A DNA stretch of 64,000 nt from Glandiceps talaboti. Lineage: Eukaryota; Hemichordata; Enteropneusta; Spengelidae. The notes under the pieces were generated by a model. It worked only from the letters and a program-made list of their open reading frames with translations. It did no database searches and was not told the origin of the DNA. Of this stretch, positions 24,967-35,099 are shown in pieces. The position numbers and the translations under genes are program-made. The DNA lies in assembly GCF_964340395.1 (NCBI RefSeq), contig NC_135567.1, positions 7,202,399 to 7,266,398 on the forward strand, written 5' to 3'. Within the stretch, counting starts at the first letter, position 1, and every line of letters begins with the position of its first letter.

Positions 24967-25013
24967 CTATAAATATTATAACAGATTTAAACTCCAATAG
25001 GGTTGGAGTTTAA
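24967..25013 (+). promoter_or_regulatory. TATA-like box and perfect 11-bp hairpin before the gag-like start
   Basis: CTATAAATA lies at 24967-24975. TTAAACTCCAA (24987-24997) and TTGGAGTTTAA (25003-25013) form a perfect 11-bp stem with a 5-nt loop, 20 bp before the ATG at 25034. If the TATA box is used, the hairpin would sit in a very short 5' leader. Confidence 0.4.
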
Positions 25014-25033
25014 CTTTAGTAGTCTTTGTCAAT

Positions 25034-26801
25034 ATGGATGTAATAGATATACAGAACTGTACTAAAGATGAGTTAATGACTATAAAAGGAATAGACCCTG
25101 CAACAGCTAAGTCAATAATTGATCTCCGTGAGAGGCACAAGCACCTAACTCAAGAACTTATAACAGCAATTTTGCATTCTAAACCGTCGAAGGAATTTTG
25201 GGACAAAGTTAGGTTCACACCAATTCCACTGACTACTCCCGACCATACCCCTGAAGGTCCTACTGACATAGAGGAGGGAGGGGGAGCTAGTGGTGGTAGT
25301 CCCACTAGCACCGATACCACACCACAGCAAGACCACTTCAATGCAAGGATGGGAGAAGTTATTGATCAAGCTGCTGCCAACTCAGTCTATGGGGGTAGAA
25401 GTTATTGATCAAGCTGCTGCCAACTCAGTCTATGGGGGTACAAGACCAAAGGCAAACAAAGGGAAGTCACCACCATCCCATGACACCCCACCAGCTGAGC
25501 ATCCAGCACCACAAACACCAGTTGTGCACCAGACACCACCATCTGGGCCTCATCTGCAAATGACAGGCCAACCGATGCCACCACCAGAGACTCAACCACC
25601 ACCAATGGGGTACTACCCACCCTCGTGGGGGTATCAGGTACCACCACCTGGTCCATCACAACCTGCATATCGCCAGTCACCACCAGCTGCAAACATACCA
25701 GTGACACAACCAGGCTACCAGGCACCGTCCATGGTGTACTACCAACCAGCTGGATACCAACAGCCACCACCAGCCAGCTATACAATGGGGCAGTCAGGGT
25801 ACCAACCACCTATCATGGGGTACTACCCACCGGCAATGCCTTATCTGGCATACCATCAGCAGCCAACATCACCATACCAATACCCACCATACCCCATGGT
25901 ACCACCATACTACCAGCCTCATCCCATGCAATCATATGGACCACCAACAGTCTCACAGCCTTTAGTGTCATCAACTATGGCCCAACAACCAGACCAACGA
26001 GTGTTGACAGGTGCAACTCAGTTTAAGCAGGAACAACCAATGCCTACAGCACACACACCAGTGCCAACACCATGTGTACAAGGGCCATCTCCCCATGTAG
26101 GAGTGAGCAGTACCACCACCACTCCCCCAACACCGACAAGTCAGCAACACACCTGGGACCAGGGAGTCAGTGCTTCAGATAGAAGGGGATACGGCCAACC
26201 ACCACATCATCCCTATGTCCCCAAGAACTTGATTTACTCAGGAGATAGTACATGGCGGAGTTTTATAACCCGATACGAGCAGTATGCACACTCCAATCAG
26301 TGGACAATCCAGGAGGCGAGAGACAACATGTGTTGGTTCTTAGATGGCAAAGCTATTGATTACTACACTCTTATCCGAGATCGACATCAAGATATTGAAT
26401 ACCACAACCTAGTCAAACAATTGGAACGCCGTTTCGATTTTCAAGAACTACCAGAAACTGCCCTGGTTGAATTTTATCAAGCAAAACAGTGGTCTGATGA
26501 GGCGCTCCGTGACTGGGCAGACAGACTACTAACACAGGCAACACATGGCTTCGATAATTTCAATGATGAGCATATGAATGGACAGGCCTTACTATCATTC
26601 TGTCAAGGCTGCTTGGATAAGGAGGCCGGACAATATGCGGCTAATCAACGACCAGCCACAATAGACAGTGCAATTGATAAAATCAGATGGTTTAAGCACA
26701 ATAACCAGGCAATCTTTGGCAAGTCCCCGTGCTCACGGGAGATTCGCCAAGTCATCACAGATATTGACGACAGCGACGACCACAGCCAACCACGGGTATG
26801 A
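25034..26801 (+). pseudogene. Gag-like protein of an LTR-type retroelement, broken by a 43-bp duplication
   Basis: ATG at 25034 opens a frame starting with a helix-hairpin-helix-like domain (residues ~3-40: TKDELMTIKGIDPATAKSII, with the G-I-D-P hairpin typical of non-specific DNA binding). A Gly/Pro/Ser/Thr linker follows. A 43-bp tandem duplication (25355-25397 and 25398-25440) shifts the frame and stops translation at 25408. The second copy restores the downstream frame, which encodes a ~250-residue Pro/Gln/Tyr-rich region and then a Ty3/Gypsy-like Gag domain (about 26230-26730: TWRSFITRYEQYA, WFLDGKAIDYYTLI, FDFQELPETALVEFY). The frame ends at TGA 26799-26801. A Gag would assemble particles and bind RNA. 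The HhH-Gag fusion is what I see; its role is unknown. Confidence 0.8.
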
Positions 26802-26883
26802 GCAGCCACCCGTCTCCAATCAAATAGACCACTGCCACCATCTCATTTAACAGGCCACAGGTATCCACACAACTCTCCTATAC

Positions 26884-27497
26884 AGAAAAAAATCTCTGGA
26901 GGATGAGGTTTTGAACCTGAAGGGCCAATTACAAACAGTACAGTCTGCCCTAGATGGAATAATCTCACAGATGAAGACAATAACAACCCACGAAGGTCCA
27001 GGAGCCGGTCACCATCACCAAACCGAAACTGTTACCAGTGTGGTAGACCCAGACACTTCAGGAGGGACTGCCCACAGCTCGACCCCAAAACCAATAGAGG
27101 GGTCGGAGACAGAGGTCTAACACCGACCCTCAATCCCACAGGCCTCAGCAACCGGACAGATAACCTGGACAACGACAAATTGGACCAAACCCTACTAGAA
27201 AAGCAATGTACCACACCACCCTTTTACGGTGATGTTACATGCTCGTCAGGAAAACCTTCTGCGATGAACACAACTGCAAACAGTGAGCAGGAAGAAGTCA
27301 CTATATACCAACTCAAGTCATCTTTTATGTGCACTGTGCCTATTAAAATTCAAGGACACCAGGTGAATGCCATAGTTGATACTGCAGCAGAAGTTACCCT
27401 CATCTCAGACCAACTCTACAAAAGCTTACATGACAAACTGATAATACTCAAAACAGTAATCATGAATGTGAATGTACTCAGAAAAGTAATGGGGTGA
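26884..27497 (+). pseudogene. Nucleocapsid CCHC knuckle and aspartic protease remnant
   Basis: Downstream of the Gag stop, one frame (26887-26985) encodes a coiled-coil-like stretch (LEDEVLNLKGQLQTVQSAL). After a frameshift near 26985 the next frame runs to 27497. It has an RS-rich basic patch, a perfect CX2CX4HX4C zinc knuckle (CYQCGRPRHFRRDC, about 27028-27069), and a retropepsin core with the catalytic DTA triad (VNAIVDTAAEVTLIS, about 27363-27407). The frame stops just after the protease flap region, and reverse transcriptase and RNase H are absent. This is the Gag-Pro order of a Ty3/Gypsy-type element, truncated at 27.5 kb. Confidence 0.8.
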
Positions 27498-28008
27498 CTG
27501 GGGGAACCCGTCCCCTTTTACATGTGCAAGTCAGATGGCGTCACATAATTAATCTGCAAATAAATGCAGCTCGTTCTCAACATCACGTAATTGCGTACAA
27601 TTAGTGTTCAGTAGGATTTTTTGTGTATGGTTTACTGAAATATTTCATAGCAGACGACTGATGTGCAAAGTGAAATTGATAATATACATTGGGTCATTTC
27701 ACAAGTGCCGGAAGTGTTTAGTATCATTTTTGACTGTTTTACCAGTGAATGTCTATGCCACACTGCGGGGGGGGGGGGGGTGGGGGGGTGGGAGGGGACA
27801 TTTTGGATTGACTACTTTCAAATTATTAGTGAAAGTCAAGTTAATTGTAACTAGATAAACTACAAACACTGGTATGCTGATTATTTCCTCAACTCAACTC
27901 TGACATAATTGAAATTACTTTCTTTAGATCTATGTTCATACCAAGATTTGATGACAAAATCACATTTTTTTATTTTAATGTTAATTTTTTAAAACCTTGT
28001 GTCTTCCA
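27498..28008. other. Non-coding spacer between two degenerate mobile elements
   Basis: Contains a long G-run (about 27766-27795). The reverse transcriptase region expected after a protease is not here. A pyrimidine tract and CAG at about 27999-28008 could act as an acceptor for a ~43-bp segment ending before GTAAGTG at 28052, but its coding status is unclear. Confidence 0.4.
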
Positions 28009-28080
28009 GGCAAGACATTCTTCTTCATTGGAAAGGATGGTGTTGGTTCTAAGTAAGTGTTACTAACCCAATAACAATGG

Positions 28081-28203
28081 AAGGAATTTTTCAAAGAATG
28101 TCATGTTTCTGCAATGTTGGTCATCTTGGCATCAACAAAGACTGTGAAGAAGATTTCATCCAGGTTTTATTGGAAGACCATCTCAAGTGACATGCAACAA
28201 TTG
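28081..28203 (+). pseudogene. Integrase HHCC zinc-domain exon (first half), two frameshifts
   Basis: Three frame segments together cover the N-terminal zinc domain of a retroviral/Ginger-type integrase. These are KEFFKECHVSAM (28081-28116), then GHLGINK (about 28118-28139), then TVKKISSRFYWKTISSDMQQ (28141-28200). The pattern H(x)n-GHLGINKT-xx-I-RFYW is characteristic of this domain, and the pairing Cys residues lie in the next exon. The exon ends at a perfect donor GTAAGT (28204). The two small indels break the frame, so no functional protein is made. Confidence 0.75.
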
Positions 28204-29157
28204 GTAAGTATGATTATTTAGTTAGATAATGGTCCTGTAAAATAGTATCCCCCTAAAGTACTTAGTACATTAAAATTTCATAAATTTTCACAAGAGAAAG
28301 CAGTAAATATCTTCTTGGTAAATTTATCTATACTTTGATACACATGATGCTTGTAGTCAACTGAACAATAATAACTCTGTCATACATAGCCTGTTTCCCA
28401 TCATATTCACTGCAACAGCCATGCTGAGACCAGTAAAATAGTATCCCCCTCCCCCCTGAGTACTAAGTTTGGCACTTCCAAAATCCATACTTTTTCAGAA
28501 TGGAAAGTGTTAAACATGTTGGTAAATATATGCTTTGATACACATGATGCTTGTATTCAGCTGAAAAATACAACTTCAGACATCAGACCATGGACGAACG
28601 GAGCCTGTTACAAACAGGGAAAGTAAACAACTGAATTAGATTAATAACTTTTGGCTCAGCATGTTGGAAGTACAGACAAGTATTACATTCCATCATTTGA
28701 TAAGAACAGTTTTATGGCCACTTTACATAAATTTACAGTTCCCCTGGTATTTCATGTACACATAAAGAGGCAATAAATCTGTTCTTATCAAACCATGGTG
28801 TGAACTACAAGTCTCTGCTGTTTTAACATTCTGAGCCAAGTGTAATAAATCCAATTTGCTTGTTTACTGTCCCTGTTTCAGTGTTTGTAACAGGTTCAGT
28901 TGTCCATAGTCTGATGTCTGAAGTTATAATATCTCTGTCATACATAGCCCGTTTACCATCATAGCCATACTGAGACCTGTAAAATAGTATCCTCTCCAGA
29001 GTACTAAGTTTTCCACTTCCAAAATTCATACATTATATGTCTATAATACTTTGATGCACATTATGTTTGTAAAGAATTGAAAAAAATTAATCATATATTA
29101 TATAATATAGTCAATATTCTCTATAATGTTGTTCTGAACATTGTTATATTTTATTAG
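28204..29157 (+). other. Intron of the integrase gene, carrying a ~205-bp tandem repeat and a MITE
   Basis: Starts GTAAGT and ends TTATTAG. It contains three copies of a segment beginning CTGTAAAATAGTATCC (about 28235, 28432 and 28977), with shared GATACACATGATGCTTGTA and CTGTCATACATAGCC. The second copy is split by the MITE at 28571-28926. Confidence 0.65.
28571..28926. mobile_element. 356-bp TA-flanked MITE
   Basis: The terminal inverted repeats are about 60 bp or longer: left CAACTTCAGACATCAGACCA, right end TGATGTCTGAAGTTA. They are flanked by TA at 28569-28570 and 28927-28928. The uninterrupted repeat copy near 28365-28380 shows the empty arrangement. TA duplication fits Tc1/mariner-type transposition. 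There is no coding capacity. Confidence 0.75.
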
Positions 29158-29340
29158 ATCAAGAGTTGTGGTAAGTGTCAGAGGTTTGAGAAAATAAAAA
29201 CTTGTGGTCCTGAACTGAAACATATTCCGAATAAAGCTCCATGGTATATGCTTGGAATCGATTTAGTTGGCCTATATCCATAGGTGTTGCATAGGTGATG
29301 CCTATTCCCACTTGAAACCGTACACATCAATCAATAATCA
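29158..29340 (+). pseudogene. Integrase second exon: CxxC, start of catalytic domain, then a deletion to an SHLKPY tail
   Basis: Frame 29158-29283 continues the previous exon without a phase break. It supplies the paired cysteines (SCGKCQRF) and runs through ELKHIPNKAPWYMLGIDLVG, the beginning of the integrase catalytic core with its first Asp, before TAG at 29281-29283. From about 29282 another frame reads GDAYSHLKPYTSINNQPPAD, whose SHLKPY matches the C-terminal end of integrases. About 200 residues with the remaining D and E of the DDE triad are therefore missing between adjacent bases. This implies an internal deletion. Confidence 0.7.
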
Positions 29341-31452
29341 ACCTCCAGCAGACCAGTCCCAGATAGAGCACCAGCCTTCAATCACTCCAGCAGACCAGTC
29401 CCAGATAGAGCACAAGCCTTTAACCACTCCAGCAGACCAGTCCTAGATAGAGCACAAGCCTTTAACCACTCCAGCAGACCAGTCCCAGATAGAGAACCAG
29501 CCTTCAACAACTACAGCAGACCAGTCCCAGATAGAGAACCAGCCTTCAACAACTATAGCAGACCAGTCCCAGATAGAGCACAAGCCTTTAACCACTCCAG
29601 CAGACCAGTCCTAGATAGAGCACCAGCCTTCAATCACTCCAGCAGACCAGTCCCAGATAGAGCACCAGCCTTCAATCACTCCAGCAGACCAGTCCCAGAT
29701 AGAGCACCAGCCTTCAACCACTACAGTAGACCAGTCCCAGATAGAGCACCGGCCTTCAACCACTACAGCAGACCAGTCCCAGATAGAGCACCGGCCTTCA
29801 ACCACTACAGCAGACCAGTCCCAGATAGAGCACAAGCCTTCAACCACTACAGATGACCAGTCCCAGATAGAGCACAAGCCTTCAACCACTACAGTGGACC
29901 AGTCCCAGATAGAGCACCAGCCTTCAACCACTACAGCAGACCAGTCCCAGATAGAGCACCGGCCTTCAACCACTACAGTAGACCAGTCCCAGATAGAGCA
30001 CCAGCCTTCAACCACTACAGCAGACCAGTCCCAGATAGAGCACCAGCCTTCAACCACTACAGATGACCAGTCCCAGATAGAGCACCAGCCTTCAACCACT
30101 ACAGCAGACCAGTCCCAGATAGAGCACCAGCCTTCAACCACTACAGATGACCAGTCCTAGATAGAGCACCAGCCTTCAACCACTACAGTAGACCAGTCCC
30201 AGATAGAGCACCAGCCTTCAACCACTACAGCAGACCAGTCCCAGATAGAGCACCGGCCTTCAACCACTACAGCAGACCAGTCCCAGATAGAGCACAAGCC
30301 TTCAACCACTACAGATGACCAGTCCCAGATAGAGCACAAGCCTTCAACCACTCCAGCAGACCAGTCCCAGATAGAGCACAAGCCTTCAACCACTACAGCA
30401 GACCAGTCCCAGATAGAGCACAAGCCTTCAACCACTCCAGCAGACCAGTTCCAGATAGAGCACCAGCCTTCAACCACTACAGCAGACCAGTCCCAGCTAG
30501 ACCACCAGCCTTCAACCATTCCAGCAGACCAGTCCCAGATAGAGCACCAGCCTTCAACCACTACAGCAGACCAGTCCCAGATAGAGCACCAGCCTTCAAC
30601 CACTCCAGCAGACCAGTCCCAGATAGAGCAGAAGCCTTCAACCACTCCAGCAGACCAGTCCCAGATAGAGAACCAGCCTTCAACTACTCCAGCAGACCAG
30701 TCCCAGATAGAGCACCAGCCTACAACCACTCCAGCAGACCAGTCCCAGATAGAGCACAATCCTTCAACCACTACAGCAGACCAGTCCCAGAGAGAGAACC
30801 AGCTTTCAACCACTACAGCAGACCAGTCCCAGACAGAGAACCAGCTTTCAACCAATCCTGCAGACCAGTGCAAGATAGAGCACCAGCCCTCAAACACTCC
30901 AGTAGACCATTCCCAGATAGAGCACCAGCCTTCAACCACTCGAGCAGATCAGTCCCAGATAGAGCAACAGCCTTCAACCGCTCCAGCAGACCAGTCCCAG
31001 ATACAGCACAATCTTTCAACCACTCCAGCAGACCAGTCCCAGATAGAGCACAATCCTTCAACCACTACAGCAGACCAGTCCCAGGTAGAGCACCAACTTT
31101 CAACCACTCCAGCAGACCAGTCCCAGATAGAGCAGCAGCCTTCAACCGCTCCAGCAGACCAGTCCCAGATAGAGCACAATCCTTCAACCACTACAGCAGA
31201 CCAGTCCCAGATAGATCACAATCCTTCAACCACTACAGCAGACCAGTCCCAGACAGAGAACCAGCCTTCAACCACTTCAGCAGACCAGTCCCAGATAGAG
31301 CACCAGCCTTCAACCACTCCAGCAGACCAGTCCCAGATAGATCACAATCCTTCAACAACTACAGCAGACCAGTCCCAGACAGAGAACCAGCATTCAACCA
31401 CTACAGCAGACCAGTCCCAGATAGACCGTCAGCCTTCAATCACTCCAGCAGA
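29341..31452 (+). repeat. 42-bp coding-type minisatellite, about 50 copies of ADQSQIEHQPSTTT
   Basis: The unit contains GCAGACCAGTCCCAGATAGA and GCACCAGCCTTCAACCACTA. Its length is 14 codons and all copies keep one frame, the same as the SHLKPY tail to the left. Variation is mostly codon-preserving in that frame. Stops arise by the same change, CAG to TAG after TCC, at 29443, 29611 and 30157. From 30160 the frame stays open, although without ATG, to TAG at 31569-31571. The peptide is Gln/Ser/Thr-rich and probably disordered. Minus-strand frames reading SIWDWS are mirror artefacts. Confidence 0.85.
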
Positions 31453-32302
31453 CCCACATTTTCCCAGTCCCTTACCCTTCAGAAGGGAACCAAGAAGATT
31501 CATACTTGAACAGAGCCATTCACTTGCAAACTTAAAAAGAAGAAGAGAATTGACAGAGACAGAGCACGTTTAGCGAAAGATATTCCAAGTATGGTAAAAC
31601 TCATTAAAACACCAGGACAATGGATGACTGACCATGTCATGAATCACGCACCAGCTCTATTGAAGCAGCAGTTTCCACACATGGACAGTCTACAGGATGT
31701 CCTTGTAATGACGGCAGGCTCAGCTATCATCACACCAGATCAAGAATTCATCCAAATACTGAATATAGACCAAAATCACTGGGTTACCGTATCCAATATT
31801 GGCTGCAGCAAAGGCGTAGTGAATGTATATGATTCCATGTGGTGTGGACTAGATAGAAGAGCAAAGAAGGCTGTAGCCTGTCTGCTATTTCATGAAGGGA
31901 TAAGTATAAAAATACAGAGCGTGCGTACACAAACAAGTAGGGTGTGATGACGGTGGACTATTTGCTATGGCCAATGCAACAGCCAAATGTTTTGGACTTG
32001 AACCAACAGAGTTTACGTGGGAGCAGACATCGATGAGAAGCCATCTCGCAACGTGTTTTCAACATCAAATCATGGAGATTTTCACGTCATGGAGAAGACG
32101 ACGGGGCCATAAAATCTGGAAAACGTTAATGTTGCCCATCTACTGCCATTGCAGGCAACCAGATCGTGGAAGCAACATGATGCAGTTTGACAAGTTTAAA
32201 GACTGGTACCATACTGATTGCAAAGAATTGTCAGCAAGTTTACTTAACAACAAAAGACTGAAATTTGTGTGTACAAAGTGTAAAAACCAAATGTGTCACT
32301 AA
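31453..32302 (+). pseudogene. Ulp1-like (C48) cysteine protease plus PHD finger, degenerate
   Basis: After the repeat array a basic linker (FRREPRRFILEQ, KRRRE) meets a frameshift near 31550. Frame 31552-31947 then encodes a Ulp1/SENP-type domain: the catalytic His in NHWVTVSNIG, Asp in VNVYDSMW. A second frameshift near 31925 leads to QVGCDDGGLFAMA, where the catalytic Cys of the usual DCGLFA motif is Gly (GGT for TGT). The C-terminal domain (about 32138-32300) is a PHD-type finger beginning YCHCRQPD, with WYHTDC and FVCTKC. Its middle CxxC pair is FDKF, with both Cys replaced by Phe (TTT for TGT). Ulp1 enzymes cleave SUMO-like modifiers and PHD fingers read histone tails. This copy can do neither as written. 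Confidence 0.75.
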
Positions 32303-32985
32303 ATAACTGCCTCAACTAGCAAATAACCAATGCTTTTCGTGGTTCCGATAACAGATGTAATGTTTTTAGGTGGAAACTTGTATCATAAAAATTTTGAACT
32401 TTCTTGCAAGGCTCATGTGTAAAACTGCCGACCTTTAGCCAATATTGACAAAATAGTCAAACACTTTGAAATATGACAATCTACGTTGTATATTTAAAGG
32501 CCAAATCAATTCACATGAGTAAAATCAAGGTGCAGTATCAATATACATAACAAAAATGAATGTCACATATAATGAATGTCACATTTGCTGCTAAATTTGT
32601 GTACACATTGATTCTGAAAAAGAACGCCAGTGAAAAAATAAGAACAACTCTTAGTATTATAGTGACCATGGTCACACTTTACTTTTCACAAAGTCTACTT
32701 CTTGAGCACTAAACAATGCCTACAGTTCATTTGAGCAAATAAAATGCCTCTCTTTTGAAGATGTGTAATGGCCTAGCTTTTTAATAAATTAAGACCATGT
32801 GGAACTACAATTTTGCACAATGAACATCAAGTTCAATTTAACTAAATAGTTAACTTATCCTGTTTGTAACAATTGTAACCAAACTATGAAAACGTGAATT
32901 CATATTGACTAAAAACGTTTCTAAATTGTGCCTTTACAGAAAAGAAAAATATCTAAGAAAGATTTGGCAATGTTCATGCACCATA
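32303..32985. other. No gene seen
   Basis: AT-rich DNA without supported coding or repeat features. It would hold the 3' end of the Ulp1/PHD element, but no terminal repeat was recognised. Confidence 0.5.
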
Positions 32986-33209
32986 TTAGCAGTTATACTC
33001 ACTTGACTGTTTTATATGACATTCATTGCTATCAACGATGCCTTTCGAATGCTACTCAAGACCTATGAATTGATGGTTACTTAACATACATGTTGTCTGT
33101 GATCATGTATGTTAAGTAACATCAATTCATATGTCTTGAGTAGCATTCGAAATGTATCGTTGATAGCAATGAATGTCATATAAAACAGTCAAGTGAGTAT
33201 AACTGCTAA
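32986..33209. mobile_element. 224-bp hairpin MITE flanked by TA
   Basis: Two arms of about 109 bp are near-perfect inverted copies (TTAGCAGTTATACTCACTTG outer, ACTTAACATACATG inner) around an 11-nt loop (33093-33103). TA lies on both sides (32984-32985 and 33210-33211). The very low arm divergence suggests recent insertion or arm conversion. A transcript would fold into a long dsRNA hairpin. Confidence 0.75.
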
Positions 33210-33211
33210 TA

Positions 33212-34334
33212 TTTGTAATCTAAGATCATAAGGAGAAAACCTGGCTCACAACTCCTATTTTATAATGTATATGACTTTAGTTGCTGTTCATTTTAGTGCT
33301 TTGTACATATGTGTGATGTCCTGTGTAAAAATATCAGTTTTTAATGGAGTTGATTTGTGTAGTCGATATAATTTAAATGTCTTAAAATTATTTGATATAG
33401 TTGTGTGTAATTAGTTACTAGGTACCTTTGAAATGTATAGATGGACAAGAATCGCACGTCTGATTATTTCGGAGAATTAAATTACGTGTAGTTCAATTAT
33501 AAAAATTGGTGCAGATCATCTTGCAATTTTAGAATTCAATTTAATATTAGTGGCAGTACATTCTATTCATATCATGATGAAACAATAAGTGCTAATAGTA
33601 AGATTTGCTTTTATAGAAATGTATCTTTCATTTTTTAAACGTTAATATCATTAAAAATGAACCAGCATGATTTAAAACTGTTTGAATTGTACTGTATGTG
33701 TCATCAGATGAGTTTTGTTATACAGTGCATATGGGAGAGAGTAAATGTGAGGTTATTAAATTTCTACTCAAGAGTCCATATAGAAACGCTGCTGAGACAT
33801 TTTTTGATAGCGTAGTAATTTCCATTTGAAAAAAAAAAAAATATTTGGGAACCTTGGTCATCTATTGCATATGTTAAAATAATGTCGTTGGGGAAAACTT
33901 CGTTGGCATGTTTTCAATATGTTGCCATTATTATTGGATGCATCTTGTACTACACATACAAAAAGGTCTCACTGGTATGATTATAATACTGGTACATCTC
34001 TAATAAGCTGATTTTAAGACGGTTCTGTGCATTGACATCACCGACAGACTTGTAAAACACAAGTTTCTGTCCAAAATTTGTGCTTCTTGTAGATATTTGA
34101 AACTGGGATTGTATTTACTCAAAGAATATAAAAGAACTTTCAGTTTTATTTGAAGCCCCCCCCCCCTCAAGTAACCCTCCAACAGAGGCTGAAAATTTTG
34201 AAGTACTTGCCCTCGATTTTCCGACCTCCGCTCTCCCCCATATGTTTGAGAATGAAGCTTCATTTTGTGTAGATTGGAAATATAACACACACAACCAATC
34301 ACAACTCATTTGGAACTGGCGATAGTAGATCGGA
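33212..34334. other. No gene seen
   Basis: AT-rich with an A-run (33828-33840) and a C-run (34158-34166). Open frames on the minus strand have no recognisable motif. Confidence 0.5.
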
Positions 34335-34442
34335 CCGGATGTTATTTTACAGGGGGTACAATGTTATGGTGTACAACGTAAAATTTAATCCGGGCCCATT
34401 CTTGCACATGCGCATAAACCTTACCCGGATTCTATTTTACAG
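34335..34442. repeat. Palindromic CCGGAT/GTAAAAT module
   Basis: Arms CCGGATGTTATTTTAC (34335-34350) and GTAAAATTTAATCCGG (34378-34393) are inverted copies with three central mismatches. A further CCCGGATTCTATTTTACAG follows by 34442. The right part, inverted, matches 23261-23300, so this is a dispersed repeat end. Confidence 0.5.
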
Positions 34443-35099
34443 CAGACTTAAAAAAAAGTTACACCAGGAGATTATATATAATTATTCCTGTACAGCTACT
34501 AATATCAGAGGTATGTTTATGTATCTAAGAGTTCACTTTTCCACATGTAGCATTAACACCAAAGCTACACATGCTGAACGAACCCACAGAAGCTCGCACT
34601 GTTGCTAAATTTACCACTAGAGGGTGACCTGAAGGGTTGCTAAGTGAGTGCGTAAGCACGATCGAGAAGACAATCTAACTCCTACTCTAACTTGTGAGAT
34701 TTAATTTGAGAGCTCGGAAATATACAAAAAATAAACATCAAATAAATAACGTCTAGTGATAGTAAATACCTTAAATTCTTTACTGTATAATTGTCATCTG
34801 TTTAAAATGGCCACAGCTGACAATATTTAGTAATATAAGTTAACCTCACTCAAATCCAACACTTGCCCTGTACCCTATAGGTATCACCCATATCCAACTG
34901 CAGTGCAAGGACACAGCGACGACTGTATATGTTGCATGATGACATATCGTAATCTCATTTTTCGAATGTTTACATAGTATAACTGTTTCCTGATTGGCTG
35001 TTTTGTTGTTGGAATGAACTTTTACATGGTAAACATTCTCTGAGTGCCAATCTACATGAATTGGGTCAGCCTTTACTGTGTCTTTGGCAATGCAGTTGA
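34443..35099. other. No gene seen
   Basis: Short frames without motif support on both strands. Confidence 0.5.

Noticed and set aside
23800-25033. A 5' LTR with primer-binding site for the gag-like element
   Set aside because: I searched for TG...CA ends, a repeated copy downstream of 27.5 kb and a tRNA-complementary site next to the leader, and found none I could support.
29611-31191. Minus-strand Trp/Cys-rich repeat proteins (SIWDWSAVVVEGWC)
   Set aside because: They are the antisense of the ADQSQIEHQPSTTT array. The plus-strand frame is the one continuous with the integrase tail, so the antisense frames are shadows.
34000-34309. Minus-strand frames of about 100 codons
   Set aside because: No domain or splice signal, and they contain C-run derived glycines; likely chance.
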